A stretch of 64,000 nucleotides of DNA from Pseudomonadota bacterium (GTDB taxonomy: Bacteria > Pseudomonadota > Alphaproteobacteria > Rhizobiales > Xanthobacteraceae). Location: NCBI GenBank assembly GCA_023435725.1, contig JAEYRD010000151.1:1-64000 (forward strand). The letters are read 5' to 3'. The translations under genes were made by a program, and so were the position numbers. The notes beneath the pieces are model-generated. The model saw only the letters and a list, made by a program, of their open reading frames with translations. It did not search any database and had not been told where the DNA came from. Below, piece after piece: positions 27,842 through 35,634 of the stretch; position 1 is the first letter of the stretch, and every line of letters starts with the position of its first letter.

Positions 27842-29500
27842 GTGGTCCGGCTGGGTTTCATCATCGGCTTCATCGCTCTGCTCGGAGCTCTGCTCTCCGG
27901 GCTTGCGGCCTATCGCGTCCACGACCAGGAGCTAGCGCTGGACCGGATCGCGCTTGCGCGCGCGATCGACGTTCACGCGAGCCTCGTCCAGGACCGGCTG
28001 ACCGAGCGCGAGCTGCTTGCGCGCGTCGCCTCAGGCCTGTTCCGCGCGCCGTCGGTGCTCAAGCCGAACATGCTGGAGCCGCTGCGCTCGGCCATTTATG
28101 CCTTCAAGACCGATTTCGTGGTGGCCGGGTGGATCGCCCGGCTCAAGCCGAACGAGCTTGCGGCGGCTCAGACTGTGATCGCCGGGGCCGGCTTCCCGAA
28201 TCCGCAGATCCGTTCTTACGACGACAAGCCGATCGATCTTGCCAGCGTGACCCAACCGATCGACGTGCTGATGGACCTCGAGCCGCGCAGCAACGAGACC
28301 AGGGCGCTGCCTGGCCGCAGCTACGACCAGGACCAGGTTCGCAGCGCGATGTTGACGCGTGCCCGGGTTGAGAAACGCTCGGTTGCCTCCGATCCGGTTG
28401 AGCTGCTGCGCGGCGTCGGGCCGGTCGGCATCATCCTGGCCGCTCCTGTCATTCCCGAAGGGGCGACGGAGCCGGCCGGCTTCGTCACATTCTCGTACGA
28501 GCTCGCCTCGTTGATGCTGACCAACGACGACCTGTCGCTGTTTGCGGTCGCGCTGAAGGATCCGCGCAGGGAGGGCGGTGAGCTCGTCGCCAACGATCAG
28601 GGCGTGGTCTCGGCACGCATGGCGTCGGCAGACGGGCCGGTGCCGTCGGCGACGCGCACAGTGAGCTTCGGTGGTCGTGACTGGCAGCTCGGCTATTACG
28701 CGAAGACCAATTCGGCGCGGCGTGCGGAGCAGACCGCGATCATCGTTGGCGCGATCGGTTTTGCCATCACTGCCATGGTGTGCGGCCTGTTCGGCTATGT
28801 CGCCTACAACAATCTGCGGCTCAGCCGGGAAATTCAGGTGCGGATCGGCTTCGAGCGGCGGCTGACGGCGGTGATCGACGAGCTCAACCACCGGGTCAAG
28901 AACATCCTGGCGGTGATCCAGTCGATCGTGACGCGCACCTTGCGCCACGGCTCGGACATCGACGTCGCGCGCGAGCTGCTGATCGGCCGCATCCATGCCA
29001 TGTCCAACGTGGTGTCGCTGCTCAGCGAGAGCCAGTGGCAGGGCGTCAAGCTGAAGGGCCTGTTCGAGGCACGCGCCATCCCGCATGCCGATCGCATCGC
29101 CGTCTCCGGTCCGGATATCGCGGTCAGTGCACGCGCCGCGCAGAGCCTGTCGCTGCTGTTCTTCGAGCTCGCCTCGCATTCGGACGAAGGATTGTCGCTG
29201 GTCGGCAAGCATCCTCACATCACCGCGAACTGGACGGTGACGGGGGAGGCGCCAGACGATGTCTTCCATTTCCGCTGGGAGGAATTCAACACCAGCGAGG
29301 CGACGCGGCGGCCCGATTCCGATTTCGGCCTGATCCTTCTCGACCGCGTCGCGCCCGAGGCGCTCGGCGGCACGGCCAAGCGCTACTTCACCGACGTTTC
29401 CTATGTCTACGAGCTGATCGCGCCGATGGAGACGGTGGTCGACATGACCGAGCGCGACCGCACGGATAAGATCTCGGCGCCCGTGAGGCCCGCGCGATAA
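27842..29500 (+). CDS. CHASE-type sensor histidine kinase of HWE/HisKA_2 type with degenerate ATPase domain
   Basis: Membrane sensor of 552 residues from GTG 27842; a TTG at 27809 is an alternative. A first membrane helix (about 3-23) precedes a periplasmic CHASE-like domain (about 25-285), and a second helix lies near 300-325. The dimerisation/phosphoacceptor box ELNHRVKNILAVIQ has His350. The catalytic domain looks damaged: where HWE kinases have ELATNAxKYGAL, this has ELASHSDEGLSL, with no Asn, and the glycine-rich lid is replaced by DSDFGLILLDRV. It may be a phosphotransfer scaffold or have lost kinase activity. No response regulator is adjacent. Confidence 0.75.
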   Translation: MVRLGFIIGFIALLGALLSGLAAYRVHDQELALDRIALARAIDVHASLVQDRLTERELLARVASGLFRAPSVLKPNMLEPLRSAIYAFKTDFVVAGWIARLKPNELAAAQTVIAGAGFPNPQIRSYDDKPIDLASVTQPIDVLMDLEPRSNETRALPGRSYDQDQVRSAMLTRARVEKRSVASDPVELLRGVGPVGIILAAPVIPEGATEPAGFVTFSYELASLMLTNDDLSLFAVALKDPRREGGELVANDQGVVSARMASADGPVPSATRTVSFGGRDWQLGYYAKTNSARRAEQTAIIVGAIGFAITAMVCGLFGYVAYNNLRLSREIQVRIGFERRLTAVIDELNHRVKNILAVIQSIVTRTLRHGSDIDVARELLIGRIHAMSNVVSLLSESQWQGVKLKGLFEARAIPHADRIAVSGPDIAVSARAAQSLSLLFFELASHSDEGLSLVGKHPHITANWTVTGEAPDDVFHFRWEEFNTSEATRRPDSDFGLILLDRVAPEALGGTAKRYFTDVSYVYELIAPMETVVDMTERDRTDKISAPVRPAR

Positions 29501-29513
29501 CCATCGCGCTTCC

Positions 29514-29713
29514 AGAGCGTCTTCGAGCGAAGTGGATTCCGGTTCGGGTAAAGCAGACGCGTCGAAACAAGGATCCGGAGCCAGTTCCGATTCCATCGGA
29601 ACGGAAATGGCTCTAAAGCGCGATGAGATTGGGATGAATCGTCATCGCGCTTTAGGTTATTGTTTGAGCATGATCTTTTCGGAAAATCGCTTCACACTTT
29701 TCCGGATCATGCT
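29514..29713. repeat. Composite repeat element (four palindromic modules)
   Basis: Four modules fill the 213-base gap. Positions 29514-29544 are an inverted copy of 48-78. Positions 29578-29613 form an interrupted hairpin (GAGCCA-GTTCCGA / TCGGAAC...TGGCTC). Positions 29613-29655 have perfect 14-base arms (CTAAAGCGCGATGA / TCATCGCGCTTTAG). Positions 29667-29713 have arms AGCATGATC / GATCATGCT with inner CGGAAAA / TTTTCCG. The last module abuts the tetR stop codon. Such modules are, to my knowledge, widely repeated in Bradyrhizobium and relatives. Confidence 0.75.
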
Positions 29714-30328
29714 TTAGCCTTTCGGTCGCAACACCAGGTCGACCAGATTGCGCGCGTAGGTCGGCGTGATCGGGGCTATGCCAAAGACGTAGCGATAGAA
29801 CAGGCTGCCATATATCGCGTCGTAGAGATTTTCGGGCGGTCCCTCCGCCTGGATGCTGCCGTCCGTCTGGCCCGCGGCGATCATCTCGACCAGCGCGTCG
29901 CGGCGGAATTGTAAGTAGCGTGCGTAGAACAGCTCCGCCGAGCCGGTCTTTGAAATGCACTCGGAAATGACGGCGAGCTGGACCTTGCCGAACTCGCCCT
30001 GGAGCGCCTCGGCATAGGCTGCGGCATGACGGCGTGCGCGCGCCGCGGGCGTGCCGGAATTCGCAGGCGGCAGCGGCAGCATCTGTGCGGCATGGTGGAG
30101 GAAGGCGTCGATCAGCAGCGCTTCGCGTGACGGCCACCATTTGTAAATGGTCATCTTGGAGACGCCGGAGTGGCGCGCGACAGCGTCGATGGTGGTGGCG
30201 GCAAGGCCTGTGGCCGCCATCAGCGCATAGGCGCTTTCGAGAATGGCGTTGCTGGTCTCGATCGACCGCGGACGGCCGCGCCGGGGCGCGCTGTCAGCCT
30301 CTTCAGCCCCGCTCTTCGCCATCGTCAC
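29714..30328 (-). CDS. TetR family transcriptional regulator
   Basis: TetR-type repressor of 204 residues. The N-terminal helix-turn-helix is clear (AATTIDAVARHSGVSKMTIYKWWPSREALLIDAF). The C-terminal ligand-binding half is of the TetR_C type. I chose GTG 30328 because GGAG lies seven bases upstream; an ATG two codons later (30322) is possible. An apparent fusion to a longer upstream frame is only a continuation through the opgC gene in another frame. It lies 77 bases after opgC on the same strand and may control it; its operator is not evident. Confidence 0.87.
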   Translation of the reverse strand: MTMAKSGAEEADSAPRRGRPRSIETSNAILESAYALMAATGLAATTIDAVARHSGVSKMTIYKWWPSREALLIDAFLHHAAQMLPLPPANSGTPAARARRHAAAYAEALQGEFGKVQLAVISECISKTGSAELFYARYLQFRRDALVEMIAAGQTDGSIQAEGPPENLYDAIYGSLFYRYVFGIAPITPTYARNLVDLVLRPKG

Positions 30329-30405
30329 GTCCGATCTCCTCGCGCAGAAGCAACCCTGCTCGCATAGCGCAGCCGCAGCGCCGGGCCTAGCGAAATCGCG
30401 AGGAT

Positions 30406-31548
30406 CTAGGCCTGCTGCCGCAAGGCGGCAGGCAGGTCCTGCCGCTTCGACCAGGAGATGTAATAGGCGACCGCGGTCATCGCCGCGAAGCCAGCCAGGC
30501 TCACCGCGATCTGCATCACCACCAGGTTCGGCCCGGTGATCAGAATGAGATGGCCGGCAAAGGACAGGAACACGGCGATGCAGAATACCGCGAGCCATTC
30601 CTCGCCGCATGTGATCACCGCCTGGAGCGGCCTCCACTTCAGTCCGGGATGGTCGGCCGGAATGAGATGGGTTGCGATGAAGGCGAGCGCGAGGAAATGG
30701 ACCACGCGATGCGGCGCGAGATTTTCCTTGTCGGTCGGTGTGATGCTGTTGAGGAAGAGGTCCGGTAAATAGGCGGACAACTCCGGCGAATGGCGCATCA
30801 AGGTAACGGCCATCGCGACGACGAGATAAGCGCCCGCAAGGATCCGCAGCCACGACATGCCGTGTAGCGCGCGCCCGGAGGCGCCGGTAACGGCGAACCA
30901 GCCGCCCAGCACCATCAGCATCTGCCAGCACAGCGGATTGAAGGTCCATTCCTGGTCCGGATAAACCCGGAAATTCCAGTCGAACCAGCGCGCAGCAACG
31001 TACAGCGCGACCGATGCTGCCAGCGTCAGGTTCGGCCGTCGCAGCAGCCCCCATAGCGCGAACGGAAAGAACGCCATCAGCGGGATCATCAGCTGCAGCA
31101 GGTCGAGGTTCAGCGGCTCTTCCTGGAGCACGAGGCCACGGACCAGAATACGCAGTGGGTGCTCGAGGATGCCCGAGATGTTGTATTCGTGGATGATCTC
31201 CGGCGCCATCGATTGCGAGGCGACATAGGCGATGGTGTCGATATAGATCACGAACAGCACGACATAGGCGGCGTAAAGCCGCCAGACGCGGCGAAAGATG
31301 CGCGTCGCAGCGACCACGTAGCCGCGCTCCAGCGCCATCCTGCCGTGGATGATGGCGACACCATAACCCACCACGAATACGAAGAGATCAGCAGCGCCGC
31401 TGAAGCCGAAGTTTCTCAGCGTCAGCAGGTTCACGACGTTGTTCGGGATATGGTCGACGAAAACCGACCAGTTGGCGATGCCGAGCGTTAAATACAGCCT
31501 GGCGTCGTGATGGAATGCGGCAAGATTCGCCTTAACGGACGGTTTCAT
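30406..31548 (-). CDS. opgC: OpgC family membrane acyltransferase-like protein
   Basis: Integral membrane protein of 380 residues with about ten hydrophobic helices. The opening RLYLTLGIANWSVFVDHIPNN and the segment LFVFVVGYGVAIIHG identify the OpgC family, related to acyltransferase 3. In Rhodobacter OpgC succinylates osmoregulated periplasmic glucans. In Bradyrhizobium, periplasmic glucans matter for osmotic adaptation and symbiosis, but this role is inferred. It is transcribed with the TetR gene. Confidence 0.85.
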   Translation of the reverse strand: MKPSVKANLAAFHHDARLYLTLGIANWSVFVDHIPNNVVNLLTLRNFGFSGAADLFVFVVGYGVAIIHGRMALERGYVVAATRIFRRVWRLYAAYVVLFVIYIDTIAYVASQSMAPEIIHEYNISGILEHPLRILVRGLVLQEEPLNLDLLQLMIPLMAFFPFALWGLLRRPNLTLAASVALYVAARWFDWNFRVYPDQEWTFNPLCWQMLMVLGGWFAVTGASGRALHGMSWLRILAGAYLVVAMAVTLMRHSPELSAYLPDLFLNSITPTDKENLAPHRVVHFLALAFIATHLIPADHPGLKWRPLQAVITCGEEWLAVFCIAVFLSFAGHLILITGPNLVVMQIAVSLAGFAAMTAVAYYISWSKRQDLPAALRQQA

Positions 31549-31728
31549 CGCGGAAAATGACTTTTGGAATCAGGGGCGTCGCTTTTAGCGGCAACCGCCT
31601 GCCCATCCGAGTAGCGTTTGCGTGAGGGGGGGCACGATTTGTCGCTGGCGGCGAAAAATTGCGCAAGGCCAGCCCTTGAATTTCCGAGAACTTACCGGGG
31701 CGCAACTTTCTTAACGCTCTCGCGTCCG

Positions 31729-32184
31729 TTACTCGGCAGGCTCAGCCGATGCTTCGTCGGATATGCCGGCGCGGCTCGCCATGATTCCGAGTGCGACGCC
31801 TCCGATCGCCAGGATCGGTAACAGCCGCTTGACTCCGATGGCACGCACGATCTGGAGACCCGTCGCGATCAGCACGGGGTCGGCGAGCATGCTCTGCGCC
31901 GCCGACTTCGCCGCGCGCTCGGCCGCAATCCGGGCGCGCTTCTGTACCTCCCGCTTGTAGCCCCAATAGGTGCCGGCCGCGGTGAGTGTCAGCAGGAAGA
32001 AGATGCCGGCGCCGGCGAGGCAGGCCTGCACTGGACCGTAATTTTCGAGAACCGAGATGAAGGCGGCGGCACAGAGGAAGCAAGTCGTGACGAACAGTGC
32101 GAATGCGGCGCCCGCGGCGAGGGAGGTCAGCCGGACAGTCGTGCCGGTGGATGCACTGATGCTATCGATGATGCGCTGAAACAT
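31729..32184 (-). CDS. Small two-helix membrane protein of unknown function
   Basis: Protein of 151 residues from ATG 32184, which follows GAGGAGC at good spacing. Two membrane helices lie near residues 20-45 and 52-75. An Arg/Lys/Ala-rich amphipathic stretch (KREVQKRARIAAERAAKSA) follows, then a possible third weak helix near 125-142. The overall plan resembles phage-holin-superfamily or YqjE-like stress proteins. The DUF883-type gene upstream fits that pattern. I cannot assign a family firmly. Confidence 0.7.
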   Translation of the reverse strand: MFQRIIDSISASTGTTVRLTSLAAGAAFALFVTTCFLCAAAFISVLENYGPVQACLAGAGIFFLLTLTAAGTYWGYKREVQKRARIAAERAAKSAAQSMLADPVLIATGLQIVRAIGVKRLLPILAIGGVALGIMASRAGISDEASAEPAE

Positions 32185-32276
32185 GGCCTTGCTCCTCAAA
32201 TCCCCACAAGCCAGATCGTCACAAGCCAACATCGGCGGCGCCGCAGCGCCGCCGTCTCAATATGCGCTCCGCAATC

Positions 32277-32648
32277 TTACCGGCGCCAGGCGATGCCGAT
32301 CAGGAAGCCGATGCCGAGCGCGAGCCCGACGGTGGCGAGCGGTCGCTGCGTGATGGCGTCTTCCAGCGTTTCTTCGATCGAGCCATAGGCGTCCTGCGCC
32401 GCACCCATCATCGCGCTGCCGCGCTCCGACATGTCGTCGATCGCGGAATCCACGTTCTCGCGGGCCTGGCGATAGCCGCGGCGGGCCTGCTTGCTGGTGG
32501 AATTGGCAAAGGTGTTGAGCGCGTCAGTGATCTGATCGGTGAGGGCGGCGATATCGCTTTTCACGGCTGCTACATCCTTCTCGAGGCGTTCGCTGGTGGC
32601 TTTGTCGGTCCAGTCTCTCATCCCGGCTTCGGCATTGCTCGTCGACAT
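32277..32648 (-). CDS. DUF883 (ElaB/YqjD-like) membrane-anchored protein
   Basis: Protein of 123 residues from ATG 32648. A soluble helical region (about 15-95, coiled-coil-like, KATSERLEKDVAAVKSDIAALTDQI) is followed by a C-terminal glycine-rich helix VGLALGIGFLIGIAWRR. This is the ElaB/YqjD plan, in which the tail anchors the protein to the inner membrane and the soluble part can bind ribosomes in stationary phase. It lies 92 bases upstream of the small membrane protein and may form a stress operon with it. Confidence 0.8.
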   Translation of the reverse strand: MSTSNAEAGMRDWTDKATSERLEKDVAAVKSDIAALTDQITDALNTFANSTSKQARRGYRQARENVDSAIDDMSERGSAMMGAAQDAYGSIEETLEDAITQRPLATVGLALGIGFLIGIAWRR

Positions 32649-32725
32649 CTGGGGCTCCGAATTGTTGGCGGCTGGATAGCCGGAAAACGTTTCGTCTTCG
32701 GGTAAGTTCCGCTTGCGGAAACCGG

Positions 32726-33838
32726 TCAGGCCTGCGGCAGCTGCGGCGAATTCTCCGGCATCAGGTGCTCCTTGAGGATCAGCCCGACGATCAGCAGCGG
32801 TGACGACAGGAACGCGCCCATCGGCCCCCACAACCAGGTCCAGAACGCCAGCGCGACGAAGACGGCGAGCGCATTCAGGGCCAGCCTGCGGCCGATGATG
32901 GTCGGCGTGACAAAGTGCCCTTCCATGAAGGTGATGCCGCCGAAGGCGAGCGCTGCCATCAGACCGCCGCCGAGGGTCGGGAAGGCGACAAGCCCCAGCA
33001 CGACCAGGACGACGAACATCGCGATGGGCCCGATGATCGGGATGAAGTTGAGCGCAGCCGCGAGCGCGCCGAGCCCGGCCGGATTCGGCATGCCGGTGAG
33101 CGCGCAGACGATCCCGGTTGCGACGCCCACGCCGATATTGATGACAGTCACCGTCAAGAGGTAGTTGCCGAGATGAACCTCGATCTCGTTGAGGATCCGC
33201 AGCGTGCGGAGCCGCGCGTCGCGGTCACTGAACGTCATGATCAACGCCCGCCGCAGGTCGCGCCAGCTTGCGATGAAGAGGATCAGGGTGGCGAAGAACA
33301 GCAGGAATTCGGCGAAGGTCGGCGACAGGAATTCCAGCGTGGGCTGCACCCATTCGAATTTCGGCAGCTGGAAGCCCGGCAGCCCCTCCGAACCGCCCAC
33401 CATGGTTTGCAGCTCCCGCCACAGTGCCAGCGGGCGGTCGAACACGTGCAGCTTGTCCTTCAACTGCGCGCCCAGCTCGGGCAGGCGCGAGCTCCACTCC
33501 ATTGCGGGCGCGGCGATCAGCGCGACCACGAAGGCCACGACCGTGGTAACCGCGACCACGATCAGGACCGCCCCGACCGCACGCGGCACACGCCGTCGCT
33601 CCAGGAAGGATGCGGCCGGCGATAGCATGGTACCGGCGACAACGGCCATCACGACCGGGAGGAAGAACGCCTTGGCGACGTAGAGTACCGCGACCACGGC
33701 AATCAGGAGCAGGCCGGCGAGCGCAAAGGCGACGAACTCGGTGCGGCGGATGACCGGCGGCAGCTCGGCATGGCTGTCGGGAAGCGGGGCGCCTTCGCTG
33801 TTGCCGGGGATCAGACGTTCGCTGGGAAGGACGCGCAC
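32726..33838 (-). CDS. AI-2E family transporter (PerM-like)
   Basis: Integral membrane protein of 370 residues from GTG 33838, which lies shortly after GAGAGG. It has the family plan: two N-terminal helices (FVAFALAGLLLIAVVAVLYV), a soluble helical insert of about 130 residues, then five to six helices with NFIPIIGPIAMFVV and GRRLALNALAVFVALAFW. Members export AI-2 or ions (Na+/H+), and most remain uncharacterised. The frame runs far upstream to 34582, but that part is antisense to the L,D-transpeptidase. Confidence 0.88.
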   Translation of the reverse strand: MRVLPSERLIPGNSEGAPLPDSHAELPPVIRRTEFVAFALAGLLLIAVVAVLYVAKAFFLPVVMAVVAGTMLSPAASFLERRRVPRAVGAVLIVVAVTTVVAFVVALIAAPAMEWSSRLPELGAQLKDKLHVFDRPLALWRELQTMVGGSEGLPGFQLPKFEWVQPTLEFLSPTFAEFLLFFATLILFIASWRDLRRALIMTFSDRDARLRTLRILNEIEVHLGNYLLTVTVINIGVGVATGIVCALTGMPNPAGLGALAAALNFIPIIGPIAMFVVLVVLGLVAFPTLGGGLMAALAFGGITFMEGHFVTPTIIGRRLALNALAVFVALAFWTWLWGPMGAFLSSPLLIVGLILKEHLMPENSPQLPQA

Positions 33839-34048
33839 AATACCTCTCTCGCACGGAGGCCTGAGGTCCGCGCGCCCATTTGATGACCGGAAAACGTGCG
33901 AGCCGCCGGCGGGTTCCATCGCGGTTTCGTGAAAAGACGCTCGCTTGACTGTGACGTCGATGCTGCACGCCGTGCCGGAACTTGAGTCGGTCCAGCTGCG
34001 TTTGTTGGGAGGCCGCATCACCCTGATGCACATCCCACGGGGCAGCAC

Positions 34049-34819
34049 ATGACAAAGTCCTCTGCAGTCCGTCGCCGCTTCTCGCTGCGCGCCGTCACCG
34101 CTTTTGCCTTCGCAACCGCTCTGCTTGGCGTACCTTTTGGCGCCGCGAGCGCACAGATGCTCTACGCGCCGATGCAGCCGCAGGCCTATCCGCAGGACCC
34201 CGGTTACTCGCAGGGCTATGCAAGTGAAGCGCCGCAGGCGGCCGACGAGGATGCTCAGCTGCCCGACCGGTTGCGCAAGCAGATCGTCAGCTTCGACCGG
34301 AGCGAGCCGGCCGGCACCATCGTGATCGATACCGGCAACACCTACCTCTACTATGTGCTCGGCAATGGCCGCGCGATCCGGTACGGCGTCGGCGTCGGCC
34401 GCGAGGGCTTCACCTGGGCGGGCGTGCAGAACGTCAGCCGCAAGGCGGAATGGCCGGACTGGCATCCGCCGGCGCAGATGATTGCGCGCCAGCCCTATCT
34501 GCCGCGCTTCGTCGCCGGCGGCCCCGGCAACCCGCTCGGCGCGCGAGCGATGTATCTCGGCTCGAGCGAGTACCGCATTCACGGCACCAACGATCCCACC
34601 ACGATCGGCAAGTTCGTCTCGTCAGGCTGCATCCGCATGACCAATGAGGACGTCACCGACCTGTTCAACCGCGTCAATATCGGCGCCAAGGTGGTGGTGC
34701 TGCCGAAGAATGCCCCGTTGCTGGCGAAAGGCGGCGACCCCGTGCGCAAGCGCCCGGCCGTGACGCCTCTCCCTTCGGGTCGGCAGGCGCTCAGCGTCCC
34801 GACGTCGACGGTGAACTAA
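34049..34819 (+). CDS. L,D-transpeptidase (YkuD domain)
   Basis: Periplasmic enzyme of 256 residues. A signal peptide ends near ASAQ, then a Pro/Gln/Tyr-rich linker (about 37-70). The YkuD domain (about 95-235) holds the catalytic motif: HGTND, then SSGCIRM with the nucleophilic Cys. It forms 3-3 peptidoglycan cross-links or attaches proteins to the wall. Rhizobiales, which grow at one pole, carry many such enzymes. A DUF2865 gene follows 17 bases after the stop. Confidence 0.92.
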   Translation: MTKSSAVRRRFSLRAVTAFAFATALLGVPFGAASAQMLYAPMQPQAYPQDPGYSQGYASEAPQAADEDAQLPDRLRKQIVSFDRSEPAGTIVIDTGNTYLYYVLGNGRAIRYGVGVGREGFTWAGVQNVSRKAEWPDWHPPAQMIARQPYLPRFVAGGPGNPLGARAMYLGSSEYRIHGTNDPTTIGKFVSSGCIRMTNEDVTDLFNRVNIGAKVVVLPKNAPLLAKGGDPVRKRPAVTPLPSGRQALSVPTSTVN

Positions 34820-34836
34820 GAGTTGAGTGAGGTCGT

Positions 34837-35490
34837 ATGAAGAAACGTTCGATCAGCAAACTGGCCGGTAGCGCGGCGGCGATGCTTGCCGTTGCTTCTC
34901 TCGGCCTCGCGCTGATGCCGTCGGCGCATGCGGAGGATTTTCTCTCGGCGCTGTTCGGTGGCTTCCGGATGCGGCCGCCGCCGGAGATCCGGATGCCGTT
35001 CCCGAACGACGACATGCCGCGCTATGAGGCTCCACGCCAGCGGGCCTCCTATGGCGGCGGCACCGCCTATTGTGTGCGCGGTTGCGACGGTCGCTACTTC
35101 CCGGCGCAAGGAGCTGATGCCGAAAGCAAGGCGCAGTCCTGCAAGAGCTTCTGTCCGGCTGCGGAAACCTCGCTGGTCTATGGCAGCAATATCGACGACG
35201 CAACGACGGACAAGGGGAAATCCTATTCCGACCTGCCCAACGCCTTCCGCTATCGCAACGAGATCGTTGCGGGTTGCACGTGCAACGGCAAGGATCCGGT
35301 CGGGCTTGCGCAGGTCAAGGTCGAGGACGACCCCACCTTGCGCAAGGGCGACATCGTCGCGGGCGCGGATGGCTTGGTGGTCGCCAACCGCAACGCCAAT
35401 GACCGCCGCGGCGTCGCGATGAACTTCTCCCCACTCCCGGAATCGATCCGTGCCAGATTCCGTCATGTGCCGGTGGTGGCCAAGGAGTAG
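34837..35490 (+). CDS. DUF2865 secreted protein
   Basis: Secreted protein of 217 residues. The signal peptide ends at about AHAED. Six Cys residues lie in the centre, in motifs CVRGCDGRYF, SCKSFCPAAET and GCTCNGKDP, which is the DUF2865 pattern and suggests disulfide bonds. The sequence CVRxCDGxYFP is shared by many Rhizobiales proteins of unknown function. It is 17 bases after the L,D-transpeptidase gene, so a cell-envelope role is likely. A palindromic repeat follows. Confidence 0.85.
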   Translation: MKKRSISKLAGSAAAMLAVASLGLALMPSAHAEDFLSALFGGFRMRPPPEIRMPFPNDDMPRYEAPRQRASYGGGTAYCVRGCDGRYFPAQGADAESKAQSCKSFCPAAETSLVYGSNIDDATTDKGKSYSDLPNAFRYRNEIVAGCTCNGKDPVGLAQVKVEDDPTLRKGDIVAGADGLVVANRNANDRRGVAMNFSPLPESIRARFRHVPVVAKE

Positions 35491-35540
35491 GGCATGGGCG
35501 TCGGCTGAGTTGCCGCGCTGGCAGCCCAACGAAGATCGTC

Positions 35541-35581
35541 GTCCCGGACAAGCGGAGCATGGCGGAGCGCTGATCCGGGAC
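35541..35581. repeat. Dispersed palindromic repeat, GTCCCGGA type
   Basis: Arms GTCCCGGA (35541-35548) and TCCGGGAC (35574-35581) enclose a spacer rich in GCGGAGC repeats. Its reverse complement aligns with 58068-58111 over the whole unit, including the arms and the CGCTTGTCCGGGACGAC end. It lies between two convergent genes and could act as a terminator-like structure. Confidence 0.65.
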
Positions 35582-35634
35582 CTATCGGGCCCTGTTTCGC
35601 CGGGATGGCGCCGAGGGTGAAGCGCCGGCGTGCC

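Noticed and set aside
29714..31054. Apparent large protein joining TetR to an upstream domain
   Set aside because: The upstream two thirds is an out-of-frame reading of opgC, with no conserved domain. TetR has its own start with a good ribosome binding site.
32726..34582. Extended AI-2E transporter with 250 extra N-terminal residues
   Set aside because: The extension is antisense to the L,D-transpeptidase and lacks domain features. The GTG at 33838 gives the normal family length.
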